From contig NC_079495.1 of NCBI RefSeq assembly GCF_030052815.1, forward strand, positions 48,957,043-49,021,042: DNA of 64,000 nucleotides, written 5' to 3'. Shown piece after piece: positions 9,798 to 23,534 of the stretch. A program made the translations under genes and the position numbers. The first letter of the stretch is position 1. The number at the start of each line of letters is the position of its first letter. The notes below the pieces were generated by a model. The model had not been told where the DNA came from. It ran no database searches and saw only the letters and a program-made list of their open reading frames with translations. Source of the DNA: Hevea brasiliensis. Taxonomy: Eukaryota; Streptophyta; Magnoliopsida; Malpighiales; Euphorbiaceae.

Positions 9798-12700
9798 TGT
9801 GACACCCCTTACCCGACTACAGTGTAGCCGAGCAAGTTATGCCACTCAGTGTGTCGGAGCACTCTATTTTATCTGATTTCATTACAGTCCTTGATTTATT
9901 TATTCAAAAACTTTATTGAAGATTTAGGCTATTTTTACTTTTATCAGAATCTAACTCAGTTGGAAATTTCAAAAATTTTAACGATAATCCGACAAAGTGT
10001 CGGCTGTAATTTGGACTAACAGTTCTTCTGAACCTGCCAAAGACAATTTCAATATATACTCAATTTCTCAAACTTAATAGTCTCAAAAATTTTCAAACAT
10101 AATGTATCTCAATGCGATCCAGTTTCTCGAAATCTAATTAGATTTTCAATATCTCAATATTCACAAGTATAATCTCATTATAACTCAAATTCAATTCACA
10201 TACTAAAATACTTACTTTGAATAGCTTCCATAATTCATAGGTTAATTACATGAGTTTATTTTGTACAAGATATACAAATAATTTACAATGTGCTAGGAAT
10301 GAACAATATACATAACATGTATAAAATGAGCCCTATCTACATGTATTCTTTGAGGAGGTGACAATCTTGAACTCTTCGACATACGCAGATCTGGACTCCA
10401 AAAATCTCGATCGACCATCTCTGGTTTTACCTTGATACTGCGAGGAAGCAATTCCATCGCGCTAAGCATTTCTGCTTAGTGGTGCAATAATATAACTGAA
10501 ATAATATATACAAGTAAAGAAAGAAATAAATGATAATTCAGATACTCAGAGTCAATTTAATTTGGTATGGTATTTCTAGTATCAACGATCTTATATACTA
10601 GTTTGTTCCTCTTTTGAAGTGCTTAGTTTATAACTTTTCAGTAATACTAGCATGTATATAATTTATTCTATCTGTATTGTATTTCAAGTCTGTACGGTTC
10701 TGCAATTTATATTTTTGTTATGTTTCTTTTGCTAATCTCTTTTGCTTATTCATTCAATACTTAATTTAATTGTACTGGATTTTCATTATACTTAACTTAA
10801 CTTAGCTGCCTGAATTGAATAATACTTTAATTGACTGCCCAAGTAACCTATACTAGACGCATCGGATCGATAACGGTCGTTGGCATGGACACCGCGGTGC
10901 CTCGGGCCGTCATACCATGGGACGCAGAACGTCAACCACGTATGCAGTCAGTATGGCTAAAGAGCCATGATATCACATAATCGGCATAAAAGCCATGAAT
11001 ACGGGCATAAAAGCCATAGATACGGGCATAAAGCCATGAATACAGGCATAAAGCCTTTCCTTTCGCAGTACTGCTAAAACAATACCCTATTGGCATGCCA
11101 AACTATCCAAACCAATCTTGTTAGGTATACTAGGGCATTTGATACTTTAAAATATTAATATATTGTGCTTTATGACTTCATTATTTCATGATAAATTTCA
11201 ATCATAATTCATACATTCATTTGATCATTTATATGATCACAATTCACATCAATTATCCTTTTATACCATTGTACTCAAAATACTTCTCCTCTTTACAATA
11301 ATGAGAACTAATGTCTCATTCATACATTTATATGGTTTATTTATCCATTCATTATGTTATTCATATTGATCCCAATTCTAAACAATGGTTCACATGTACC
11401 ATTGTATTCAAAACATTTTTCCTTTCTCATTTATACATTCAAGAGTCTACTTATGTAATTACAAATTTTATATTTCAAGTTGAGTTTCTAATATTTTATG
11501 AATTCCATTTGTGATGGGCATATAAGCCCTAACTATCTATTCACATCAATTATGTGACTTATTTTTCATGTTTCAAGTAATCCATAAACATTTCATGGAT
11601 TTCAAATTTATGGCCTTAATTCCTTTTTAACAATTTTGACTAGGATGCATAGTCTACATTTGTCATACAATTCTAAGCATTTAAGCTTAGAATTGGTTCT
11701 AGGTCTTCATCTTAATTCACTAATCATTTTGATTACTATTCACCATACTAGTCAACCAAAATGTTGACCTTTTTATACTTAATGGATATATTAATTCTAA
11801 TTACACCAAGATCCCACATTTTGAGTTTTACATTTACTAGTATTAATTGCCAATTGCAATTTAAAGTCCCCTAGATGCATTTCTAATTTCAAATTTTGAA
11901 TTTCAAGTTTTGGTGTCACTATTCACCTCATTGGTCAACAAAAATGTTGACTTTTGCATAGACAATAGGTACATTGGTTTTAACACTCCCGATGTACCAC
12001 ATTTTGCATTTAAAACTTGTTAAAATCAATTACCAAATCCATTTCCAAGCTTATTTCAAGTTTTCATGTCACTATTCACTTCATTAGTCAACTAAAATAT
12101 TGACTTTTGCATAAAAAATATGTACATTGACTTTGGCACTTCAAACATACTACATTTTTCATTTAAAACTTGTTGGTTTTTGTCACTTTCTCAAAACTTA
12201 GGTCATTTTGGCAAAATTGCCAATTTTCGGTTTTGGTGCTCCGAAGTTGCACTGTTTCATTGGTCAATTTACTGTTGGAATTTAACAAAACTTCCTTCAT
12301 AGAAAATGTTCCTTATTTTGTCTAGTTGAATTTCTTTTTTTGAATCACTCCATTTGGAGTTTTGTAGCTCAAGTTATGGCCAAAGTAAGTTTACTGTTCA
12401 CGTGCACTGTTCATGCTGAGATTTTGTGTCTTGCAGATTTTTTGTCCAATTTTGTTTAGTAATTTGATCAAGTTAAGTTCATAATTTGGTCTAACTTTCT
12501 TCTTATGAAATTTTCTACCATACCTTAGGTTTCCATCGGTTCAAGAATCGCCTAAATCCGAGTTTTCTAGAGAGAGTTATAGTCCTCCAAACATTGCTGC
12601 TCAAATGAAAATCTGCAGAGTTGCAGGTTTGAACAGTAACTATGACTGCCATTTGGGTTAGGTTCTGGTCATAATTTGGGGTAAGTTTCTTCATGAAAGT

Positions 12701-14257
12701 TGTTTGTCTATGTCTTATCTTGTTGCTGTAAAAATTTCAGGTCAATTGACCAAATCTACAGTGAGTTATGGCCAAATGAACAGTTACTGTTCATTTGGTC
12801 ATTTCTGCAGGGGCTGTTGCAGGGTGTCCGGATTGGGGCCAAGTTTTGGTCCACTTGCTTTGGTCTTTTGGGCATGGTTTCTTCAGCAACAATGTGTCAT
12901 TATAAGCCTAGTTTCATGTCCAATTGGCCAAACACCAATTGGACCTACACAGCCAAAGTTATGGCAGTGCAAGTGGACTGAATTTTCAGTCCCTCTGCTG
13001 CACTAACAAGGCAGCCTACACATTCACTTGGCTATACTATTTTTCAGTCCAATTCATGGTCAACATACCTAAAATGGTCACTAATTGACTATTAAAATGT
13101 GCTCTAACAATTTCATAAGCCAAATCAATTTTTCACTTCTCAAAACCCTAATGTCCAATTCAATTTGCCCATAAACCTCAATTAGCACACTAGTTCAACA
13201 TCCATGCATATTCATACCTTAAACATCATTTCTATCCACTCTAAATTCATTAAAACAATCAAACTCATCCTTCCTTAGGGCTGCCAAAAATTCAAGGGAT
13301 GCATACGCTTAACTTTTATTCATTTAATTTACAATTTCTCACTTATTTCAAGCTTCTAACATGGAATCAAAGAAGTATATATATAAGTAGGCACTAACCT
13401 CACTTTAACCTCTTGTAGGGCAGATTTCTCCAAGTTAAATCTTCATTTTCTTGTACTCTCTTGGCTGCCAAACACTTCCTCTAGGTCCAAGGATTCATTT
13501 TAGTGTTGGGGTCTTGAGGAAATATGGTGAGGAAGCATGAGAAATGAAGCTTTTGTTTGAAAATCAATGGAGGGAGAAGAGGAGAGACTCACTTTTTGGC
13601 TGAAGAAGTATAAGGAAAAACGAGAATTTTGAGTCCATTTGTCTCTTTTAATTGTTTAAAAAAAGACTTATTGAATGGTGATTGGTGGAGGGTATGTAAA
13701 TGACATCATGTGATGTCATTATCCCTAATTTCCTTCATTTTTCTTTTCTTTTCTTTTCTACCACATTTCAATTTAATTTTTAGCAATATTTCTTCATATT
13801 TTATGTCATATTAATTATTTACTTAACTGGACAAGTCGGCCAAAAATCACCTCTGAAGGCGAAATGACCAAAATGCCCTCCGTTTGGCTTAACGGGTCAA
13901 AATTGTCTGTACCGATTGAAAAATTTTTCTAAATATTTTCTTGGCATTCTAATGCCATGGGAACCTCAATGACCCTTCTCTGGAGTCCCAAAAATTATTT
14001 TACAATTTTTCCCCCTGGTCTAGGGCTCCTCGTTGCGAGAACCGCAACTTACCTCTGGTTACCCATCGCTTGGGCACCGGCTCTTTTGACTTAACTGTAT
14101 TTTATTTCTAAAATTTTTCCTAAATTTTTCTTATTAATATTTGAGTTAATTATGGTTCTTTACTTTAGTTTAAATATTTTTCCAGACGTTCTAGTTTATG
14201 CAGGACCGACACCGTCACCGAGATGGTATGCGGAGTTGCTACAGTGAGGGTGTTACA
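9798..14257 (-). mobile_element. B array, LTR2 (middle)
   Basis: The LTR is 4,460 bp with the same order of motifs as LTR1. It differs from LTR1 and LTR3 mostly by clustered small indels and short scrambled patches at GC-richer spots, such as 10125-10135, 10375-10445, 10860-10890 and 14193-14235. At 10415-10445 it keeps a segment (GGTTTTACCTTGAT) that B' also has and LTR1 and LTR3 lack. The AT-rich remainder is nearly identical. The hairpin is at 10462-10479. Confidence 0.92.
10462..10479 (-). promoter_or_regulatory. Conserved LTR hairpin, B LTR2
   Basis: The stem is identical to that of LTR1: CTAAGCA/TGCTTAG with a GAAA loop on the - strand. Confidence 0.65.
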
Positions 14258-14609
14258 ATTCTTCCCCTCTAATTTAAATTTCGTCCTCGAAATTTACCCA
14301 GTGTAAATAGTCGAGGAGCTACTACCTCTTTATTTCTTCACCTTTCCGTGTTATCCTACTTCACTTTCTCCTTAGTCTCAATCCTATCCTCAAACAGTTA
14401 TGTACTCATCCTTTTTCATCTTAAATATAGTCTCCTTCTTATTTCCATTCGCTATCTCATTGTCTCTTCACTCTCTTATTCCATACCCTAACCTAAAATA
14501 AACAGGAAATACAAATCTGCAATAGTGTCACCTCGACTCTTATGAATGCAATGCATGATATGCAGTCTATCTAGGTCCAGAAACGCCTAAACCGCTCGAT
14601 ACCACTAAA
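14258..14609 (-). mobile_element. B array, internal region 2 (352 bp, non-coding)
   Basis: This is a near-copy of internal region 1: polypurine tract at 14259-14270, leader motif at 14526-14557, and a PBS at 14594-14604 that has lost one base of the consensus. The damaged PBS means the adjacent LTR3 could not prime efficiently if this is the true sequence; a consensus error is also possible. Confidence 0.9.
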
Positions 14610-17600
14610 TGTGACACCCTTACCCGACTACAAGGTGTGGCGAGCAAGTTATGCCACTCGATTGTTCTGAGCACTCTATTTTATCTGATTTCATTACAGT
14701 CCTTGATTTATTTATTCAAAAACTTTATTGAAGATTTAGGCTATTTTTACTTTTATCAGAATCTAACTCAGTTGGAAATTTCAAAAATTTTAACGATAAT
14801 CCGACAAAGTGTCGGCTGTAATTTGGACTAACAGTTCTTCTGAACCTGCCAAAGACAATTTCAATATATACTCAATTTCTCAAACTTAATAGTCTCAAAA
14901 ATTTTCAAACATAATGTATCTCAATGCAGTATCCAGATTTCTCAAAAATCTCATTAGATTTTCAATATCTCAATATTCACAAGTATAATCTCATTATAAC
15001 TCAAATTCAATTCACATACTAAAATACTTACTTTGAATAGCTTCCATAATTCATAGGTTAATTACATGAGTTTATTTTGTACAAGATATACAAATAATTT
15101 ACAATGTGCTAGGAATGAACAATATACATAACATGTATAAAATGAGCCCTATCTACATGTATTGCTGAGGAGGTGACAATCTTGAACTCTTCTGACACTT
15201 CTGCAGATCTGGACTCCAAAAATCTCAGTCGACAGTCTACTGCTGAGGAAGCAATTCCATCGCGCTAAGCATTTCTGCTTAGTGGTGCAATAATATAACC
15301 AGAAATAATATATACAAGTAAAGAAAGAAATAAATGATAATTCAGATACTCAGAGTCAATTTAATTTGGTATGGTATTTCTAGTATCAACGATCTTATAT
15401 ACTAGTTTGTTCCTCTTTTGAAGTGCTTAGTTTATAACTTTTCAGTAATACTAGCATGTATATAATTTATTCTATCTGTATTGTATTTCAAGTCTGTTCT
15501 GTTATGAATTTTATATTTTTGTTATGTTTCTTTTGCTTATCTATTTTGTTTATTCATTCAATACTTAATTTAATTGTACTGGATTTTCATTATACTTAAC
15601 TTAACTTAGGAGCCTGTATTGAATAATACTTTAATTGATTGCCCACGTAACCTATACTAGACGCATCGATCGATAACGGTCGTTGGCACTGGACACCGCG
15701 GTGCCTCGGGCCGTCATACCATGGGACGCAGAACGTCAACCACGTATGCAGTCAGTATGGCTAAAGAGCCATGATATCACATAATCGGCATAAAAGCCAT
15801 GAATACGGGCATAAAAGCCATAGATACGGCCAAAAAGCCATGAATACAGGCATAAAGCCATTCCTTTCGCAAAACAGCTAAAACAATACCCTATTGGCAT
15901 GCCAAACTATCCAAACCAATCTTGTTAGGTATACTAGGGCATTTGATACTTTAAAATATTAATATATTGTGCTTTATGACTTCATTATTTCATGATAAAT
16001 TTCAATCATAATTCATACATTCATTTGATCATTTATATGATCACAATTCACATCAATTATCCTTTTATACCATTGTACTCAAAATACTTCTCCTCTTTAC
16101 AATAATGAGAACTAATGTCTCATTCATACATTTATATGGTTTATTTATCCATTCATTATGTTATTCATATTGATCCCAATTCTAAACAATGGTTCACATG
16201 TACCATTGTATTCAAAACATTTTTCCTTTCTCATTTATACATTCAAGAGTCTACTTATGTAATTACAAATTTTATATTTCAAGTTGAGTTTCTAATATTT
16301 TATGAATTCCATTTGTGATGGGCATATAAGCCCTAACTATCTATTCACATCAATTATGTGACTTATTTTTCATGTTTCAAGTAATCCATAAACATTTCAT
16401 GGATTTCAAATTTATGGCCTTAATTCCTTTTTAACAATTTTGACTAGGATGCATAGTCTACATTTGTCATACAATTCTAAGCATTTAAGCTTAGAATTGG
16501 TTCTAGGTCTTCATCTTAATTCACTAATCATTTTGATTACTATTCACCATACTAGTCAACCAAAATGTTGACCTTTTTATACTTAATGGATATATTAATT
16601 CTAATTACACCAAGATCCCACATTTTGAGTTTTACATTTACTAGTATTAATTGCCAATTGCAATTTAAAGTCCCCTAGATGCATTTCTAATTTCAAATTT
16701 TGAATTTCAAGTTTTGGTGTCACTATTCACCTCATTGGTCAACAAAAATGTTGACTTTTGCATAGACAATAGGTACATTGGTTTTAACACTCCCGATGTA
16801 CCACATTTTGCATTTAAAACTTGTTAAAATCAATTACCAAATCCATTTCCAAGCTTATTTCAAGTTTTCATGTCACTATTCACTTCATTAGTCAACTAAA
16901 ATATTGACTTTTGCATAAAAAATATGTACATTGACTTTGGCACTTCAAACATACTACATTTTTCATTTAAAACTTGTTGGTTTTTGTCACTTTCTCAAAA
17001 CTTAGGTCATTTTGGCAAAATTGCCAATTTTCGGTTTTGGTGCTCCGAAGTTGCACTGTTTCATTGGTCAATTTACTGTTGGAATTTAACAAAACTTCCT
17101 TCATAGAAAATGTTCCTTATTTTGTCTAGTTGAATTTCTTTTTTTGAATCACTCCATTTGGAGTTTTGTAGCTCAAGTTATGGCCAAAGTAAGTTTACTG
17201 TTCACGTGCACTGTTCATGCTGAGATTTTGGGTCTGGCAGATTTTTGGTCCAACTTTGGTTAGTAATTTGATCAAGTTAAGTTCATAATTTGGTCTAACT
17301 TTCTTCTTATGAAATTTTCTACCATACCTTAGGTTTCCATCGGTTCAAGAATCGCCTAAATCCGAGTTTTCTAGAGAGAGTTATAGTCCTCCAAACATTG
17401 CTGCTCAAATGAAAATCTGCAGAGTTGCAGGTTTGAACAGTAACTATGACTGCCATTTGGGTTAGGTTCTGGTCATAATTTGGGGTAAGTTTCTTCATGA
17501 AAGTTGTTTGTCTATGTCTTAACTTGTTGCTGTAAAAATTTCAGGTCAATTGACCAAATCTACAGTGAGTTATGGCCAAATGAACAGTTACTATTCATTT

Positions 17601-18999
17601 GGTCATTTCTGCAGGGGCTGTTGCAGGGTGTCCGGATTGGGGCCAAGTTTTGGTCCACTTGCTTTGGTCTTTTGGGCATGGTTTCTTCAGCAACAATGTG
17701 TCATTATAAGCCTAGTTTCATGTCCAATTGGCCAAACACCAATTGGACCTACACAGCCAAAGTTATGGCAGTGCAAGTGGACTGAATTTTCAGTCCCTCT
17801 GCTGCACTAACAAGGCAGCCTACACATTCACTTGGCTATACTATTTTTCAGTCCAATTCATGGTCAACATACCTAAAATGGTCACTAATTGACTATTAAA
17901 ATGTGCTCTAACAATTTCATAAGCCAAATCAATTTTTCACTTCTCAAAACCCTAATGTCCAATTCAATTTGCCCATAAACCTCAATTAGCACACTAGTTC
18001 AACATCCATGCATATTCATACCTTAAACATCATTTCTATCCACTCTAAATTCATTAAAACAATCAAACTCATCCTTCCTTAGGGCTGCCAAAAATTCAAG
18101 GGATGCATACGCTTAACTTTTATTCATTTAATTTACAATTTCTCACTTATTTCAAGCTTCTAACATGGAATCAAAGAAGTATATATATAAGTAGGCACTA
18201 ACCTCACTTTAACCTCTTGTAGGGCAGATTTCTCCAAGTTAAATCTTCATTTTCTTGTACTCTCTTGGCTGCCAAACACTTCCTCTAGGTCCAAGGATTC
18301 ATTTTAGTGTTGGGGTCTTGAGGAAATATGGTGAGGAAGCATGAGAAATGAAGCTTTTGTTTGAAAATCAATGGAGGGAGAAGAGGGAGAGATTCACGTT
18401 TTGGCTGAAGAAGAAGAAGGAAACAGCAGAATTTTGAGTCCATTTGTCTCTTTTAATTGTTTAAAAAAAAGACTTATTGAATGGTGATTGGTGGAGGGTA
18501 TGTAAATGACATCATGTGATGTCATTATCCCTAATTTCCTTCATTTTTCTTTTCTTTTCTTTTCTACCACATTTCAATTTAATTTTTAGCAATATTTCTT
18601 TATATTTTATGTCATATTAATTATTTACTTAACTGGACAAGTCGGCCAAAAATCACCTCTGAAGGCGAAATGACCAAAATGCCCTCCGTTTGGCTTAACG
18701 GGTCAAAATTGTCTGTACCGATTGAAAAATTTTTCTAAATATTTTCTTGGCATTCTAATGCCATGGGAACCTCAATGACCCTTCTCTGGAGTCCCAAAAA
18801 TTATTTTACAATTTTTCCCCCTGGTCTAGGGCTCCTCGTTTCGAGAACCGCAACTTACCTCTGGTTACCCATCGCTTCTTTTGACTTAACTGTATTTTAT
18901 TTCTAAAATTTTTCCTAAATTTTTCTTATTAATATTTGAGTTAATTATGGTTCTTTACTTTAGTTTAAATATTTTTCCGGACGTTCTGAGGGTGTTACA
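14610..18999 (-). mobile_element. B array, LTR3 (rightmost, edge-deleted)
   Basis: The LTR is 4,390 bp. It matches LTR1 in places where LTR2 differs (for example 15190-15250) and LTR2 in others (for example the open frame at 17504-17785). It lacks about 70 bp just inside the right terminus: the conserved U3 head block after CCGGACGTTCT is missing and the sequence jumps to GAGGGTGTTACA. It also lacks 11 bp near 18874. The hairpin is at 15265-15282. Confidence 0.92.
15265..15282 (-). promoter_or_regulatory. Conserved LTR hairpin, B LTR3
   Basis: The stem and GAAA loop are the same as in LTR1 and LTR2. Confidence 0.65.
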
Positions 19000-19214
19000 A
19001 CAATTAAGAGAAGTAGAACTACATCTAAGAAACTTAGATAAGCCCTGAACACAAATAATTAGTAATTTCCAAATAGTTAAGTATAAATAAGAAAAATAGA
19101 ACACAAGAAGTTAAATGAGCCGGGAGTCACAATGATGGGTGACCTTCTCGGAAATGACTGCGAGGTCAATCTAAACTCAAATTTTGAAACGTAAAATGTG
19201 ACACCGCGGTCCTT

Positions 19215-20995
19215 AGGACTATTGCAAACACAGTGGAAAAGAGAAAATCATAGAAAAGAATTGTTAAGTAGGTCAAATAATTAGGTCAGGGATCCGAAAG
19301 AAATATCGAATAACTTGCAAACCGGATCAGACCGGCGAGTGGCTATTTGGTCAATTCACCCCTAGAGCTAACTCCTGACCTAACTGTCCAATAAAATTGG
19401 AGAAAAAAAATTTTGGGATCAAGAATTAAATTTAAAAACTAATGAAAAAAAATAAATGTAAAAGAAAAAAAAAAGAAAGAAAGAAAAAGGTTTATTTACA
19501 TCATGCATGACATACACATGATGCAATAAATCTAATATTTAAAAATTGAAATTTTGGGAAATATTTTGAATTAATAAAGTTGAAATTCAAAAAGAAATAA
19601 AATTGTTTCCTTCTTCTTCTTTTGGACATCCACCCTCACTTTCTCTCCCTTATCTCACTAAACCTCCATGGAAGCTTGATTAAAGCTTTTCAAAACCCTC
19701 ACTTTGGCCATAATTTTCCCAATCCACTAAATTAAAACTTGTTCTAGCACTTTACTTCAACTATTGAAGAAGAAAAGAAAAGAGGAAAAGAGAAGAAATT
19801 GAAAAGTTGAGATTCAAGTGGAGGTAAGTAATTGAATTTGAAAATCTTAGTTTATATGTTGTGTTTGTAGCTCAATTAAACTAGAAATCAACTTAAAATT
19901 AAACAAAAACAATTGTTGAGGAACTAAACATGAAATTATTCTAGCTAGGGTTAGGGTTAGAAATGAATGAGTTTGAGGTGTTTGAATGGTTATTTGAGGT
20001 GCATTAGGTGTAGAGATCATGAATGTGCACTTTGAATGCATTAAATTTAACTTTATGTCTAGTTAGGGTTTGAGCATTTTGAAGAAATTGGAGAAAAATT
20101 TGAGAATTGGCCAAATGATGTAGTTAACCTTATTTGAGTTGAGTAATGGTCAATTGTGACCATTTGTGGTATGTATGAATTGTTGGAACCAAGTTTCAAT
20201 TCGGATTGGTGAAGGTCAATCTGTAGGCAGCTTGACCTAGGTCCCTTTTAGGGACCAAAACTAAATATTTACCAACCCAATTAGTGGGAGGCTAATTGGG
20301 AATGAGACTAGACACAAAATGAGACATTTTTCATTTAGGAATCATGCCCAGAAAGTGATCATAACTTAGTGAACAATTTGGCTAAATCCGAAATTGGGCA
20401 CATTGCCCTGTACAAAAATGACCAAATGAAATGTAGTTACTTAAATGACCATAACTTGGCCTAGGAAGGTCCAAATGACCTTATTATTATACCAATGGAA
20501 AGCTGAGACATAGCCCTAGAACTTTCATGAAGAAAAGAAACCCAAATTTTGACTATAACCTATCTGAAAAGTCACTTGCATTCAACACACCAAAACTACC
20601 AGTATCTAGAAAATGCCCAAAATTCTGGGTGACAACAAATCCGGCCAGCCCCATTCAAATAATCATTACTTGGACTACCAAACTCCAAATGGAGTGATTC
20701 AAAAAAAGTAATTGAAGTGAAGACAATAAGGAACAACTTCTATGAAGAAAACTTTGCTAAATTCTAACAGCAACATGACTAATGGAATAGTACAAAACAG
20801 GACATCAAATCTGGAAAATTTGAAATTGTGCTTAGGAAACCTAAAAATCTAAGGAGCAACTAAAACCAACAAAATTGGTAACCAAAATGTGGTATGTGGG
20901 TGAAACTGAAATCCCTATACCTATTAAGCATAAGAAAGTCAATATTTTGACCGAAATAGTACCATGAACATTAATCCCGAAATACAAAGTTTAGC
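19215..20995 (+). repeat. Direct duplication in A', copy 1
   Basis: Copy 1 begins AGGACTATTGC and ends AAGTTTAGC. It is followed at once by copy 2 with the same order of motifs: the AAGAAAGAAAG tract, GTTTCCTTCTTCTTC, TTAGGGTTAGGG and CTTAGTGAACAATT. Divergence is visible by eye as scattered substitutions and small indels, so the duplication is not very recent. Confidence 0.88.
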
Positions 20996-22776
20996 AGGAC
21001 TATTGCGAACACAGTGGAAAAGAGAAAATCATATAAAAGAATTGTTAAACAGGTTAAATAATTGGGTCAGGAATCCGAAAGAAATATCGAATAACTTGCA
21101 AATCGGATCAAACCGGTGAGGGGCAGTCTGGTCAATTCACCCCTAGAGCTGACTCCTAACCTAACTGTCCAATAAAATTAGAGAAAAGAAAATTTCAGGA
21201 TCAAGAATTAAATTAAAAAACTAATGAAAAAAAAATAAATGTAAAAGAAAAAAAGAAAGAAAGAAAGAAAAATGTTTATTTACATCATGCATGACATAAG
21301 CATGATGCAATGAATCTAATATCTAAAAATTAAAAATTTGGGATAATTATGAATTAATAAAGTTGAAAATTCAAGAAGAAATAAAATTGTTTCCTTCTTC
21401 TTCTTTTGGATGTCCACCCTCACTTTCTCTCCCTTATCTCACTAAACCTCCATGGAAGCTTGATTAAAGCTTTTCAAAACCCTCACTTTGGCCATAATTT
21501 TCCCAATCCACTAAATTAAAACTTGTTCTAGCACTTTACTTCAACTATTGAAGAAGAAAAGAAAAGAGGAAAAGAGAAGAAATTGAAAAGTTGAGATTCA
21601 ATTGGAGGTAAGTAATTGAATTTGAAAATCTTAGTTTATATGTTGTGTTTGTAGCTCAATTAAACTGAAATCAACTTAAAATTAAACAAAAAAAATTGTT
21701 AAGGGACTAAATATGAAATTCGTCCAACTAGGGTTAGGGTTAGAAATGAATGAGTTTGAGGTGTTTGAATGGTTATTTGAGGCGCATTAGGTGTAGAGAT
21801 CATAAATGTGCACTTTGAATGCATTAAATTTAACTTTATGTGTAGTTAGGGTTTAAGCATTTTGAAGAAATTGGAGAAAAATTTGAGAATTGGCTAAATG
21901 ATGTAGTTAACCTTATTTGAGTTGAGTAATGGTCAATTGTGACCATTTGTGGTGTGTATGAATTGTTGGAACCAAGTTCCAATTTGGATTGGTGAAGGTC
22001 AATCTGCAGGCAGCTTGACCTAGGTCCCTTTCAGGGACCAAAACTAAAAATTTACCAACCCAATTGGTGCGAGGCCAATTAGGAATGAAACTGGACACAA
22101 AATGGCACATTTTTTATTTAGGAATCATGCTTAGAAAGTGACCATAACTTAGTGAACAATTAGGCCAAATTCGGAATTGGGCACACTGCCCTGTACAAAA
22201 ATGATTAAATGAACAATAGTTACTTAAATGACCATAACTTGGTCCAGGAAGGTCCAAATGACCTGAATCTTATACCGATGGAAAGTTGAGACATATCCCT
22301 ATAACTTTCATGCAGAAAACAAACCTAAATTTTCATCATAACCTATCTAAAAAGTCACCTGCAGTCAGCACACCAAAAATGCCAGTATCCAGAAAATGCA
22401 CAGAATTTTGGGTAACACCAAATCTAGCTAGCCCCATTCAAATAGTCATATCATGGGCTACAAAACTACAAATGGAGTGATTCAAAAAGGGAATTAAAAT
22501 GAAGACAATAAGGAACAACTTCCATGAAGAAAACTTTGCTAAATTCTAACAGCAACATGACCAATGGAACAGTACAAAACAAGATACCAGATCTGGAAAA
22601 TTTGAAATTGTGCCTGCGAAACCTAAAAATCTAAGGAGCAACTAAAGCCAACAAAATTGGAAACCAAAATGTGGTATATGGGTGAAATTGAAATCCCTAT
22701 ACCTATTAAGCATAAGAAAGTCAATATTTTGACCAAAATAGTACCATAAATAGTAATCCCGAAATGCAAAGTTTAG
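20996..22776 (+). repeat. Direct duplication in A', copy 2
   Basis: Copy 2 of the 1.78-kb unit, running on into the unique 3' part of the LTR at about 22777. Sister LTRs A, F and H have only one copy of this segment, so the duplication arose in A' or its immediate parent. Confidence 0.88.
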
Positions 22777-23534
22777 AAAATGCTAATTTAGGTCTATGTA
22801 GAGATACAATTAAATAAGTATGAAATAAATTATTGGATTTGTTATGAGATAAGATATTGAAACACTATAAATTGCATGTTTCAATTGAAAAAGATTTGGA
22901 AAAGGATAGGAAAAACTGAGTCAAGGCCTCGAGGTGACTCACATCAGGTTTGTACACAATAAACTTTAATTTATCATTTTCTAATTGAAAACTTATTTAA
23001 CTATGCATTGTGAATTAGTTGTCTTAATTATGGGTTTCGAGAAATACTGTGTTGCCATTTTATGAATGGAAATTTGAATTGGAAATTGATTTGTGTTTTG
23101 CGTGAAATGTTAGAATAACTTGATTTAAATTGTTTTTTATTCACACTTGGCATGGACTATGTTCCTCCTCCATTTATGGGGTGAGTTTGACTATATTCCT
23201 CCCTCTCTGGCTTGCCAGTCTGAGGTGAGTTTGGATGAGTACTCATTAGCTAGCTAGCCACCTCCCTCATTGATTTCGATTAGTGGGGTGAGTTTGCCTG
23301 TGTGGTGTACAACACGGCATGTTTGGAAATTTTGTGTCATGGCCTAAGTTGTGTTATTGATTGGCAACACTATGTTTATTAAATTGTTTGATCAAATTTG
23401 TGTTATATTAAGCTTAAATTGTGATTTGTTATAAATGTGATTTGAAAAATTGTAAAATGCGATTATGAGATTTTTAAATTATGAATTGTTCATAAATGTT
23501 TTACATTATGCATTTTACGTTTCATTGTGCACCA

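Larger units (their letters stand above)
4988..18999 (-). mobile_element. B-family tandem array: three LTRs, two internal regions
   Basis: Three near-identical LTRs (4988-9441, 9798-14257, 14610-18999) alternate with two internal regions (9442-9797 and 14258-14609), a period of about 4.81 kb. PBS and polypurine tract read on the - strand. This is the pattern expected from unequal recombination between LTRs of neighbouring or sister copies: LTR-int-LTR-int-LTR. Flanking bases are ATCGG on the left and ACAAT on the right, so no target duplication survives, and part of A' is missing at the right junction. No coding region occurs anywhere in the 14 kb. Confidence 0.93.

Noticed and set aside
6488..16318. 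Identical 67-residue frames at 6488, 11311 and 16115
   Set aside because: They are identical because the three B LTRs are near-identical. B' has no matching open frame, and the product has no recognisable domain.
4988..18999. Classical satellite array
   Set aside because: Each unit has LTR termini, PBS and polypurine tract, so it is a retrotransposon recombination product with only three LTRs.
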